The notes under the pieces are model-generated. The model searched no databases, was not told the DNA's origin, and was given only the letters and a program-made list of their open reading frames with translations. The position numbers were made by a program, and so were the translations under genes. Below are positions 49,902 through 58,253 of a DNA stretch of 64,000 nucleotides, in pieces; positions within the stretch are counted from its first letter, which is position 1, and every line of letters starts with the position of its first letter. The DNA is from GCA-002793235 sp965267355 (lineage in GTDB: Bacteria > Bacteroidota > Bacteroidia > Flavobacteriales_E > Vicingaceae): NCBI GenBank assembly GCA_965267355.1, contig OZ253956.1:1860001-1924000 (forward strand). Direction: 5' to 3'.

Positions 49902-50744
49902 ATGGATACTCATTATAAGTTCAATAATTTTATTTTTAAAAGTGATATAGGTGAGTTGTTATATAAGACTAATTCGATTGATATTACTACCAGACTGCAA
50001 CCGCAGCCTAATAAACTGCTCAAATTATTACTTGATACTTACCCTGATGTTGTAACACATGATCAAATAAAAAAATCTTTATGGTCTGATGTACAAGTTG
50101 ATTTTGATGGTAGTATACATTTTTGTATAAGACAAATTAGAGCAGCCTTAAATGAAAATTCGAAAAATATTCAGTTTATTGAAACTATCCCTAAGGTTGG
50201 TTATCGTTGGAAAGTGGAGTTGCAAAAATTAAATGATACGAGTAAAAAATTAAAAACAAATAGAATACGGTTTTCTAAAAACATTTTAATAATAACAGTC
50301 ACGTTAAGTATCATACTTAGTTTATTTCTAATAAATTTAAAAAAATCAAATGATGTTACATCACACAATGAAGTTCGGATTGCAGTTATGCCTTTTAAAC
50401 CTGAAGTTGCTAATGGGTTTAAAGATAATAGTATAGGATTAAAATTAGTTGAAAGATTAACTGATAATGATTATGAATTAAAAATAATAGGACCAACAAC
50501 AACTTCTAGCTTTAATCAGGACAAAATATGGGGCTTTGTTGACAAGCATGAAATAGATATTATTATAAATGGTAAATTCTCTAATACTGATGAAGAAAGT
50601 GAACTGTTGGCTGAAGTAATTCGATGTGATGATGGGGTACATGTATGGGTTAAATCTTTTAAAGAAAGTGTAAAGCAAGACTCTATTGTAAAAGAAATTG
50701 AAAAAGGGTGTATAAATTATATTATTAATACCACTGAAGATTAA
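49902..50744 (+). CDS. ToxR/CadC-like membrane-bound winged-helix transcription regulator
   Basis: Residues about 8-105 form an OmpR/PhoB-type winged-helix domain (LKLLLDTYPDVVTHDQIKKSLW, then SIHFCIRQIRAALNENSKNIQ and IPKVGYRWKV). A single membrane span follows at about 127-147 (NILIITVTLSIILSLFLIN), then a periplasmic domain of about 130 residues (VRIAVMPFKPEVANGFKDNS). This is the one-component ToxR/CadC arrangement, in which the outer domain senses a signal and the inner domain binds DNA. The periplasmic part resembles the FlgO-like or TolB-N-like fold of CadC relatives (uncertain). The Tat-exported ankyrin protein upstream is a candidate partner. Confidence 0.85.
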   Translation: MDTHYKFNNFIFKSDIGELLYKTNSIDITTRLQPQPNKLLKLLLDTYPDVVTHDQIKKSLWSDVQVDFDGSIHFCIRQIRAALNENSKNIQFIETIPKVGYRWKVELQKLNDTSKKLKTNRIRFSKNILIITVTLSIILSLFLINLKKSNDVTSHNEVRIAVMPFKPEVANGFKDNSIGLKLVERLTDNDYELKIIGPTTTSSFNQDKIWGFVDKHEIDIIINGKFSNTDEESELLAEVIRCDDGVHVWVKSFKESVKQDSIVKEIEKGCINYIINTTED

Positions 50745-50761
50745 TTATAACTTATTTAGAG

Positions 50762-51298
50762 ATGAGAAAAATTTTAATATTAACAACATTATTATTGAAT
50801 AATATTATAGTTGCTCAAATAGATTCTGTTAATATAACGAACTCATCAAGTTTTTTCAAAAAGCTATCTAATCAAGGAAGTTTATGGGTCACTCTTAATA
50901 AACAATACCAAAAAGAAACAGATTTCACACATTTTATAATGCAATTTAAAGCAGATAAAATAAATGGAGTGGAAGGAGTTATCTCAGGTATAAATAATCA
51001 AAACGATACCGTATTATTTTGGAAAATAATTGAATTTACTGATTTGTCATCAGGTAATGTGATTTTTATGCAGCGAGGAGTATGGGGATATGCAACTAGT
51101 TTTTCTTTTTTCCCTCAAAAAAATAAAAGGATTTGTAATTTTGATTTAGTTTATACTAACGGTGTTAAGGAGAAACATAGAGATAATCATATTTTTTTAA
51201 ATGATAGTACAATTATAACTAAATCTGAAATTTATGATGAAAACACCAAAGAATGGATAAAGCAGCCAGATATGAAATGGAAAAAAGTAAAAAAATAA
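50762..51298 (+). CDS. exported protein of unknown function
   Basis: I do not recognise this 178-residue protein. It has a signal peptide (MRKILILTTLLLNNIIVAQ) and a mainly beta-type mature part with several aromatic residues (GVWGYATSFSFFPQKNKRIC, WIKQPDMKWKKVKK). It starts 17 bases after the membrane-bound regulator gene, with no promoter seen between, so the two are probably co-transcribed. It could be a lipocalin-like or DUF-type periplasmic protein acting in the same sensory pathway, but that is a guess. Confidence 0.7.
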   Translation: MRKILILTTLLLNNIIVAQIDSVNITNSSSFFKKLSNQGSLWVTLNKQYQKETDFTHFIMQFKADKINGVEGVISGINNQNDTVLFWKIIEFTDLSSGNVIFMQRGVWGYATSFSFFPQKNKRICNFDLVYTNGVKEKHRDNHIFLNDSTIITKSEIYDENTKEWIKQPDMKWKKVKK

Positions 51299-51304
51299 AT
51301 TTAT

Positions 51305-52240
51305 TTACTCTACAATATCATGCCTTTCTAAGTTGGTAATTCCCCAATTATCTAATTCTTCTTTACTCCATAAATCTGGGAAAAAAATACGTTTTTGGTA
51401 TTTTGGATGCATGTATTTTTGCCATTCACTACCTCCTGTTGCCTCAACTTCCTCTTCACCACTGTTTAAATATTTTGCTGCAGCATTGTAATGTGCCATT
51501 ACCCATAATACATTTACAGTATGATCATAATGACGCATGGCATTAACTAATTCAACATCTTTTTGGTCTTCCTCTGGTAAGCTTTTAAATTTGCTCCATA
51601 GATTTACAGTATTGTATTTTTTCATAAACACAATAAAGTCATCCATATATCTTTCTTCAAATAAGGTGAGTAAAGTAGATTTTTTTCCTGTTTTGTAATC
51701 TTTCCCTGCAGCTTGCCAATAAAGATGGTCAAAAGCATGAGAGAAAGGGGTGTCTCTGTCAATGGTAGCTCTAAACCTTATATCTATTAAATTAATCAAT
51801 TCAGTAGAAGCAAATTCAATCATTCTATATTGAGCACTCTGAAAACCACTGGCAGGTGTTAATGTATCTCTAAACTTCATATATTGTGCTACTTCCATTC
51901 CATCTCCCATAATTTCGAAGGAAGAGGATAGCATGTCAAAATAACGGCTGATACGATTTAAACGTTCTGCAAAGAAAGCAGTGGTCAGGTTTTCATTATC
52001 GGCTACTTGTTCAATTTCCCATAATATCATTTTAAATAGCAACTCATTAATTTGATGATACATAATAAATACCATTTCATCGGGTAATGTGGTGCGTTGT
52101 ATTTGCAAGTTTAATAATGCATCGGTATGGATGTAATCCCAATAAGTAATTGGTTTAGAGTGAAGGAGTCCGCTTAAATGAACATCAGCATCTTGTCCAA
52201 TTGCTTCGTATTTTGCTTTCAGTTTATCGTATATTTCCAT
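51305..52240 (-). CDS. kynA: tryptophan 2,3-dioxygenase
   Basis: A 311-residue heme enzyme. It has EMVFIMYHQINELLFKMILW with the conserved distal-side HQxxELxFK, TPASGFQSAQYRMIE (the GFQSxQFR motif) and HYDHTVNVLWVMAH near the C-terminus with the heme-ligand region. It opens the indole ring of L-tryptophan to form N-formylkynurenine, the first step of the kynurenine pathway. No other kynurenine gene is adjacent. The gene converges with the exported-protein gene (6 bases). Confidence 0.93.
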   Translation of the reverse strand: MEIYDKLKAKYEAIGQDADVHLSGLLHSKPITYWDYIHTDALLNLQIQRTTLPDEMVFIMYHQINELLFKMILWEIEQVADNENLTTAFFAERLNRISRYFDMLSSSFEIMGDGMEVAQYMKFRDTLTPASGFQSAQYRMIEFASTELINLIDIRFRATIDRDTPFSHAFDHLYWQAAGKDYKTGKKSTLLTLFEERYMDDFIVFMKKYNTVNLWSKFKSLPEEDQKDVELVNAMRHYDHTVNVLWVMAHYNAAAKYLNSGEEEVEATGGSEWQKYMHPKYQKRIFFPDLWSKEELDNWGITNLERHDIVE

Positions 52241-52301
52241 ATTCTTCTTTTAAATGAATGTTGTAAATTTATAAATCTTACCTTACTAAATTAGTTTTGA
52301 C

Positions 52302-52335
52302 TTGGTGATTTTTGTCATAATCACTATTATATTTG
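52302..52335 (+). promoter_or_regulatory. promoter of the GT2-Rossmann fusion gene
   Basis: TATATTTG at 52328-52335 is a perfect -7 box, with TTG at 52302-52304, 23 bases upstream. The in-frame TTG at 52333 lies inside the box and so cannot be the start; the GTG at 52342, six bases after the box, fits. Confidence 0.6.
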
Positions 52336-52341
52336 TTAATT

Positions 52342-53349
52342 GTGAGCAAGTCCTTAGTAAGCATAGTAATGCCCTTTAAAAATACTTCTCAATTTATAGA
52401 GGAGTGTATTCAATCCATCATCAATCAAACATATACTAACTGGGAGTTATTAGCTGTAAACGATAATTCTACTGATGATAGTTTTGAATTAGTTTCCAGT
52501 TTCAGTGATCAAGATTCTCGTATCCAAGTTCTTAATAACGATAAACAAGGAATTATTTCAGCATTGCAGCTTGGTTATAAGCATAGTAATGGAGAGTTAA
52601 TTACTCGAATGGATTCAGATGATATTATGATTCCTAAAAAGTTGGAAGCAATGGTAGCTGATTTAGAGAAGGAAGGGAGAGGAAATATTGCTTTAGGCTT
52701 AGTAAAATATTTTTCAGAAGCTGAAATCGGAGATGGTTATCAAAAGTATGAGGATTGGTTGAATAGAATGACTGAGCAAGGGATTAACTTTACTGAATTG
52801 TATAAAGAATGTGTAATAGCTTCACCATGTTGGATGGTTTGGAAAGAAGATTTTGAAAAATGTGGTGGGTTTGACTCTAATATTTATCCTGAGGATTATG
52901 ATTTAGTGTTTCGCTTTTATGAATCAGGGTTAAAGTCTATTCCGAGCAATGAGTTGTTGCATAAATGGAGAGATTATTCAACTAGAACATCACGTACTCA
53001 TGAACATTATGCTTACAATGCATTTTTAGAAATTAAAGTGCATTATTTTTTAAAATTGAGTTATGATTCTTCAAGGTCTTTAGTGATATGGGGTGCAGGG
53101 AAAAAAGGAAAAAAGGTTGCTGAGTTATTGTTAGATAATAATATTCCTTTTCAGTGGATATGTGATAATCCTAAGAAAATAGGGAAGCACATTTACAATC
53201 AAGAGATGCTTCATTATTCAGTTTTGGATGAGATAGAAAATCCTCAAAGTATTGTTTCAGTAGCGAGCCCTGATGCTCAGGTTCAAATAAAGAAGTTTTT
53301 GAATGAAAGGGGACAAAAATTAATGGAAGATTACTTCTTTTTCTGTTAA
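52342..53349 (+). CDS. GT2 glycosyltransferase fused to a Rossmann-like domain
   Basis: The N-terminal 235 residues are a GT2 domain: SIVMPFKNTSQFIEECIQS, LAVNDNSTDDS, then ITRMDSDDIMIPKKLE with the DXD motif and YPEDYDLVFRFYESG. The last 95 residues, from SLVIWGAGKKGKKVAELLLD, form a compact Rossmann-like nucleotide-binding fold (GAGxxG) ending MEDYFFFC. Such C-terminal domains in sugar transferases may bind a nucleotide or help pair with a partner (uncertain). Start is GTG at 52342 because the alternative TTG overlaps the promoter box. The gene is isolated from the main glycan locus, so its product may act on another glycan. Confidence 0.8.
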   Translation: MSKSLVSIVMPFKNTSQFIEECIQSIINQTYTNWELLAVNDNSTDDSFELVSSFSDQDSRIQVLNNDKQGIISALQLGYKHSNGELITRMDSDDIMIPKKLEAMVADLEKEGRGNIALGLVKYFSEAEIGDGYQKYEDWLNRMTEQGINFTELYKECVIASPCWMVWKEDFEKCGGFDSNIYPEDYDLVFRFYESGLKSIPSNELLHKWRDYSTRTSRTHEHYAYNAFLEIKVHYFLKLSYDSSRSLVIWGAGKKGKKVAELLLDNNIPFQWICDNPKKIGKHIYNQEMLHYSVLDEIENPQSIVSVASPDAQVQIKKFLNERGQKLMEDYFFFC

Positions 53350-53385
53350 TTATTATGTTAGCATAATAATTGAGCAAACTAAATA

Positions 53386-54621
53386 CTATGTCAGCAGAGC
53401 AAATTTATTAATTTGCTCTGAAATTATCCATGCTCCAGTCCATGCAGCCTGAAAATTAAATCCCCCAGTAAGGGCGTCTATATCTAGCACTTCTCCAGCA
53501 AAATAAAGGTTGGGAACAATCTTGCTTTCAAATGTTTTAAAGTTAATTTCATTCAGTTTAACTCCTCCACAAGTAACAAACTCTTGCTTAAATGTTGTCT
53601 TTCCTTGTGATTGATATATATCGTTGGTTAAGATGTTAGCTAACTGTTGAATTTGTTGTTTACCCACTTCTGCCCATTTTATATCAGGATTGATTCCTGC
53701 TTTATGTACTAAAAACCACTTCAGCTTTTTAGGAATATCAACATTAAACTCATTGCTTACTTTCTTGCTTGAAAAATCATCTTTAAAAGAGTTTAAGAGC
53801 TCTATAGCAGATTCATAAGTATGATTGGGTAACCAGTTTATAATGAAGTTAAAGTTGTAATCTTTTTCATGAAGAATTCTTGCTCCCCATGCAGACAGTT
53901 TCAATATAGCAGGTCCACTCATTCCCCAATGGGTAATCAATAAAGGACCTTGCTCTATTAATCTAGTACCTTCAATTTTTACTTCAACATTACTAACTAA
54001 ACCTTGTAGTTTTAATATATCGTTATTAGGTAAATTGAAAGTGAATAGAGATGGATTTGGAGGGGTAATGGTATGTCCAAGTGCTGATATGAAATTATAA
54101 GCATCTGATTTATTAGCTCCTCCAGTTGTCACAATTAAATGATTACAGCTATAATTAATGTCTGAAGTAGATAAGGTAAAGTTGTTATTTATTTTTTCAA
54201 TACTCTCAACTTTAGTGTTAAAGTTAATTTCAATATTGTTTTTCTCTATTTCTTTTAGAAAACAATCAATAATGGTTTGAGAATCATCAGTAGTTGGAAA
54301 CATTCTTCCATCATCTTCAATCTTTAATTCAATTCCTCTATCCGCAAACCATGCAATTATATCTCCAGGCTGGAATTGATGAAAAGGACCAATTAACTCT
54401 TTCTGCCCTCTGGGATAAAACTTAGCTAACTCTTTAGGCTCAAAGCAAGCATGGGTTACATTGCATCTGCCACCACCTGATACTTTTACTTTTGATAAAA
54501 GTTTTGATGACTTTTCTAAAACCGCAATTTGTAGCTCAGGATTTTTAATAGCTATGTTTATGGCTGCAAATATACCAGCAGCACCACCTCCAATAATTAT
54601 AGTGTCAAATTGTTTTTCCAA
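53386..54621 (-). CDS. HI0933-family NAD(P)/FAD-dependent oxidoreductase
   Basis: A 411-residue flavoprotein. It has the dinucleotide motif TIIIGGGAAGIFAAI and KVSGGGRCNVTHAC (a family hallmark), CNHLIVTTGGANKS, and at the C-terminus TCGGVKLNEINFKTFESK and GEVLDIDALTGGFNFQAAWTG. The HI0933/YhiN group is thought to reduce organic substrates, and relatives act in bile acid metabolism; the role here is unknown. The start codon is TTG at 54621, four bases after a -7 box TATATTTG (54633-54626), because the glycine-rich motif lies immediately after it. Confidence 0.9.
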   Translation of the reverse strand: MEKQFDTIIIGGGAAGIFAAINIAIKNPELQIAVLEKSSKLLSKVKVSGGGRCNVTHACFEPKELAKFYPRGQKELIGPFHQFQPGDIIAWFADRGIELKIEDDGRMFPTTDDSQTIIDCFLKEIEKNNIEINFNTKVESIEKINNNFTLSTSDINYSCNHLIVTTGGANKSDAYNFISALGHTITPPNPSLFTFNLPNNDILKLQGLVSNVEVKIEGTRLIEQGPLLITHWGMSGPAILKLSAWGARILHEKDYNFNFIINWLPNHTYESAIELLNSFKDDFSSKKVSNEFNVDIPKKLKWFLVHKAGINPDIKWAEVGKQQIQQLANILTNDIYQSQGKTTFKQEFVTCGGVKLNEINFKTFESKIVPNLYFAGEVLDIDALTGGFNFQAAWTGAWIISEQINKFALLT

Positions 54622-54625
54622 GCAA

Positions 54626-54633
54626 CAAATATA
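54626..54633 (-). promoter_or_regulatory. -7 box of the HI0933-like gene
   Basis: Minus-strand TATATTTG lies four bases before the TTG start codon. A -33 element is not clear. Confidence 0.5.
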
Positions 54634-54738
54634 ATATCAAAATAAGAGCTAATTCTATTGAAATACGATAGATTATATTGTAGCTGTTATTTGGTAAATA
54701 ATAAACTTTGTAAAATAATATTTCTTAAAATTTAAGCT

Positions 54739-55935
54739 ATGTCAAACTTCAATCCAGCAGATAAAATTCAAGATTTACAATATTTTGGTGAGTATGGAGG
54801 TGTAAATCCTTCAATCACAGATTCATCTACCTACACTTTTTTAAGGGCAGGTACTATGCAAGGTGTATTTGAAGGTGAAGTAGAAGGTTGTTATTTGTAT
54901 TCAAGACATTGGAATCCGAGTAATCGATATTTGGCTATGGCATTGGCGGAAATGGAGGGTACAGAGAGTGCTTCGGTAACTGCTTCTGGTATGGGGGCAA
55001 TTACCTCAGTATTACTTCAAATGTGTAATGCTGGCGATGAAATTGTAGCTAGTAGAACTATCTATGGAGGGACTTATGCCTTTCTTAAAAACTTTATACC
55101 CAAGTTTAATATCAAAACCAACTTTGTAAATACCACAGATATTAATCAGGTAAAAGCTGCTATCAATTCAAACACAAAAGTGATTTATTGTGAAACATTA
55201 AGTAACCCTATGTTAGAGGTTTCTGATGTTAGGGCTCTATCACAACTAGCTAAAGAGAATAATTGTCAGTTGGTGGTAGATAATACTTTTACTCCGATGA
55301 TTTTTTCTCCTGCTCAGCTCGGAGCTGATGTGGTAGTGCATAGTATGACCAAGTTTATCAATGGAATGAGTGATTGTGTTGCTGGGACTATTTGCGGTAA
55401 AGAAGAATTAATAAATGAACTATACGATGTAAATGATGGCGCAGCAATGTTGTTAGGACCTGTTTTAGATAGTTTCCGTTCAGCAAGTATCTTAAAGAAT
55501 TTAAGAACACTTCATATTAGAATGAAACAGCATAGTGCTAATGCTATGTATATCTCTGAAAGGTTAAGTAAAGATGGTTATAGAATTATTTACCCAGGAT
55601 TAGAAAACCACCCTCAACATGAGCTTATGAAAAACATGATGAATGCTGAGTATGGTTTTGGAGGTTTGTTTGTTATAGATATGGAAACTAGTGAGAAAGC
55701 CAATGAGTTGATGGAGAAGATGCAAGATGATAATGTTGGATATTTAGCAGTTAGTCTAGGTTCTTATAAGACATTATTTAGTGCTCCTGGTGGAAGTACA
55801 TCATCTGAAATTCCAGAAGAAGAAAGATTAGAGATGGGACTGACGGATGGTTTAGTGAGAATTTCTATTGGTTTGGATAATAACCCTGAAAGAACCTATC
55901 AAGCCATCAAAAGACATATTGAATCAGTGTTATAA
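54739..55935 (+). CDS. Cys/Met-metabolism PLP-dependent enzyme (trans-sulfuration family)
   Basis: A 398-residue fold-type I PLP enzyme. It has YSRHWNPSNRYLAMALAEME and TASGMGAITSVLL (phosphate site), VVDNTFTPM, and HSMTKFINGMSDCVAGTI with the Schiff-base lysine. It belongs with cystathionine gamma-synthase, gamma-lyase and methionine gamma-lyase. The cysteine typical of methionine gamma-lyase just before the conserved Tyr-Gly is absent here (SRTIYGGTY), so that activity is less likely. The exact reaction remains open. Neighbours give no pathway clue. Confidence 0.85.
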   Translation: MSNFNPADKIQDLQYFGEYGGVNPSITDSSTYTFLRAGTMQGVFEGEVEGCYLYSRHWNPSNRYLAMALAEMEGTESASVTASGMGAITSVLLQMCNAGDEIVASRTIYGGTYAFLKNFIPKFNIKTNFVNTTDINQVKAAINSNTKVIYCETLSNPMLEVSDVRALSQLAKENNCQLVVDNTFTPMIFSPAQLGADVVVHSMTKFINGMSDCVAGTICGKEELINELYDVNDGAAMLLGPVLDSFRSASILKNLRTLHIRMKQHSANAMYISERLSKDGYRIIYPGLENHPQHELMKNMMNAEYGFGGLFVIDMETSEKANELMEKMQDDNVGYLAVSLGSYKTLFSAPGGSTSSEIPEEERLEMGLTDGLVRISIGLDNNPERTYQAIKRHIESVL

Positions 55936-55944
55936 GAAGTAATC

Positions 55945-56295
55945 TTATTGTTTACTTTGATTCACCACTCTTTTAACTCTCTCAGATTGATCAGTTTTGG
56001 AGAGTGTCAATCTTACTATACTGTCAGATTGTGCTTTTAAATCATGAGGAACTCCACCTTCTAGAGATAATATATCTCCTTCACTTAGTTGAATTGTATT
56101 GCTATTTACTCCAAAATCAATACTGCCTTCTATTAAATGAACCACTATAGGAAAAGGAGTTTGATGCTCTTTCATTATTTGGTTTTGTTTAAATACAATT
56201 CTTATCTCTTTAGTGAAGTCACTTTCTAACAATACAGTTATAACTGGTTTATTGTTATCGTAAGTTAAATTTTCATTCATCGAAGCCGTAAGCAT
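55945..56295 (-). CDS. cupin-domain protein
   Basis: A 116-residue single-domain cupin: MKEHQTPFPIVVHLIEGSIDFG (motif 1) and LSEGDILSLEGGVPHDLKA (motif 2). One of the usual metal-binding His positions in motif 1 (HxH) is reduced to one His, so metal binding may be weak or absent. There is no signal peptide. Function is unknown. It converges on the PLP-enzyme gene with a nine-base gap. Confidence 0.75.
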   Translation of the reverse strand: MLTASMNENLTYDNNKPVITVLLESDFTKEIRIVFKQNQIMKEHQTPFPIVVHLIEGSIDFGVNSNTIQLSEGDILSLEGGVPHDLKAQSDSIVRLTLSKTDQSERVKRVVNQSKQ

Positions 56296-56392
56296 AACTT
56301 ATTTTTTTAATGTTAGTCCAAATTAGATAAGTATCACTTGTTGTATTATGATACAAATCATATGTGCCATTGATTTGAAAGAAGGTTTTACT

Positions 56393-57133
56393 TTAATTGA
56401 TAATTAGTATGGCTTGTACAGGAAAATGATCTGATTTGCCTAGTTTAGATACTTTAGCAGAAATACAAGAAAATTCTTGATTGTAAAGGATGTGGTCAAA
56501 CCTACTTTTTAAAAATCCAAATCTCCATGTTTTGGTTCTCTTATCAAATTGAGGCAAGGCATTGGTATATGACTTTTCGCTTTGTAACCAGGTTAAGGCA
56601 TCACCCTTATCTTTCTCATTAAAATCTCCTAAAATAACGGTGGGTAAATTTTCATCTAATTCATTGATGAAATAGGCTAATTCTTTCTGATGAATTTCTT
56701 CTGCTTCAAAATAGGCTTTCCAACCAATCCTACCTTTGTTGGTTAACTTGGGTTTAAGGTGAACATTTAAAAATTGAATTAAATGATTGTCTTTTTTTAC
56801 AGTAATTACCAAGGCAGGAAACCAACCGGGTTTGTTGTATATAAGTTGGGTTTTTTCAATAGGATACTTTGAAAGTACAGCTAAACCACTAGCGGTTCCC
56901 AGATGCTTGAAATATATATGAGGGTATTTTTCTGATAGATCTCTTTGAATGATTTCCTCCCATTTCAGATTGGTTTCTTGTAAGCATACTATATCACTAT
57001 CAATCTCATCTAAAATTTCAAATATCTTTTCATTTACAAAGCTATAATTAACGTTGTAGGTGGTTACACTAATTTCTTGTGCAAACAAACTGAAACTGAG
57101 TAAAACTAAAAATATGGATGAGGCAAATTTCAC
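56393..57133 (-). CDS. exported endonuclease/exonuclease/phosphatase-family protein
   Basis: The 246-residue protein has a signal peptide (FASSIFLVLLSFSLFAQ) and the DNase I-like fold: VTTYNVNYSF, IVCLQETNLKW (metal-binding Glu), FLNVHLKPK, VILGDFNEKDKGD and KSDHFPVQAI (catalytic Asp-His). Members cleave phosphodiesters in nucleic acids or inositol phosphates and sphingomyelin. Substrate is unknown; being exported, it may salvage phosphate or nucleotides. Start is GTG, four bases after a -7-like TAATATTG (57145-57138) with TTG 17 bases further upstream. Confidence 0.87.
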   Translation of the reverse strand: MKFASSIFLVLLSFSLFAQEISVTTYNVNYSFVNEKIFEILDEIDSDIVCLQETNLKWEEIIQRDLSEKYPHIYFKHLGTASGLAVLSKYPIEKTQLIYNKPGWFPALVITVKKDNHLIQFLNVHLKPKLTNKGRIGWKAYFEAEEIHQKELAYFINELDENLPTVILGDFNEKDKGDALTWLQSEKSYTNALPQFDKRTKTWRFGFLKSRFDHILYNQEFSCISAKVSKLGKSDHFPVQAILIIN

Positions 57134-57251
57134 ACAACAATATTAGCAAGAATGAAGCCAAACAAGATGTAGTAGCTTAGAGCAAAGAATGACCAAGACT
57201 TTATCTAAGTTACAACATATGTCTAACTTTCAACAACATTTCTATTGAGGA

Positions 57252-58253
57252 TTAATGCAAAATCTTAAAAACCAATTCTTTTAATAATTCACCTTGTGGA
57301 GTAGAAGCATTATTTACGCCTTTACTTTTTAAATCGTAATCTCTTAAGTATTCAATAATTTTTACTGCTTTTTTAATGGAATAGTTGCGTGCAGCTAGTT
57401 TATAATCTTGTACAAAAAATGGGTGCACTCCTAGCACCGAAGCCAAACCGTTTTGTGATTTGTCTTTGGCGTAATGAACTTTTAACACATTGGTAAAAAA
57501 ACTGTAAAGCATACTAATAGTGACTACTAGCGGATGTTCTTTTTCATTTTTAGCAAAGTGCATAATAATTTGGTTAGCTTTTAGTATATCCTTATTACCT
57601 AAAGCTTTGTTCAACTCAAAATTGTTAAAGTCTTTACTAATACCAATATTTTCTTCAACCGTTTTAGGGTCAATGGTGTTGCCTGCTGGCACATTAATAA
57701 TTAGTTTGTTTAGCTCATTAACAATTTTTCCCAACTCTGTTCCTACAAATTCAGTAATCATTAATGATGCCTGGGGAGTAATGCTGTAATTTCTTTCTTT
57801 CAGGTATTTGTTAATCCAATCTGGCACTTGGTTATCGTACAATTTTTTGGTTTCCAGGAAAACTGCTTTTTTCTTCAGTTTTTTGCCAATACTTTTTCTG
57901 CCATCAACCTTTTTGTATTTGTAGCTAAAAACTAAAATGGTTGAGGTTGTTGGATTATCCAAATAAGATTCCAGTTTTTCAATTTCTCTACTTAAGTGTT
58001 GGGCTTCTTTAACAATAACCACATTATTGTTAGCCATCATTGGGTAACGTTTAGCTTCACTAATAATAGTAGTGATATCGGTTTCTTTACCATATAACAC
58101 AGTTTGGTTAAAATCTTTTTCTGATTCATCTAACACTTTGTGTTCAATGTAATCACAAATAGCATCAATGTAATAGGGCTCTTCTCCAGTAAGAAAATAA
58201 ACAGGATGATATACTTTGTTTTTTAAATCTCTTAGTATAGTAGAGTAATCCAT
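57252..58253 (-). CDS. holA: DNA polymerase III delta subunit
   Basis: The 333-residue protein starts MDYSTILRDLKNKVYHPVYF followed by LTGEEPYYIDAICDYIE, the usual HolA opening in Bacteroidota. It has RRYPMMANNNVVIV-like sequence (here AKRYPMMANNNVVIVKEAQ) and the C-terminal collar domain (FFTNVLKVHYAKDKS). It loads the sliding clamp as part of the gamma complex. Its ATG overlaps the stop of the AMP nucleosidase gene by one base, so both are co-transcribed. Confidence 0.93.
   Translation of the reverse strand: MDYSTILRDLKNKVYHPVYFLTGEEPYYIDAICDYIEHKVLDESEKDFNQTVLYGKETDITTIISEAKRYPMMANNNVVIVKEAQHLSREIEKLESYLDNPTTSTILVFSYKYKKVDGRKSIGKKLKKKAVFLETKKLYDNQVPDWINKYLKERNYSITPQASLMITEFVGTELGKIVNELNKLIINVPAGNTIDPKTVEENIGISKDFNNFELNKALGNKDILKANQIIMHFAKNEKEHPLVVTISMLYSFFTNVLKVHYAKDKSQNGLASVLGVHPFFVQDYKLAARNYSIKKAVKIIEYLRDYDLKSKGVNNASTPQGELLKELVFKILH

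Noticed and set aside
52333..52341. TTG start codon for the GT2 fusion gene
   Set aside because: The codon is part of the -7 box TATATTTG and so would not be in the transcript.
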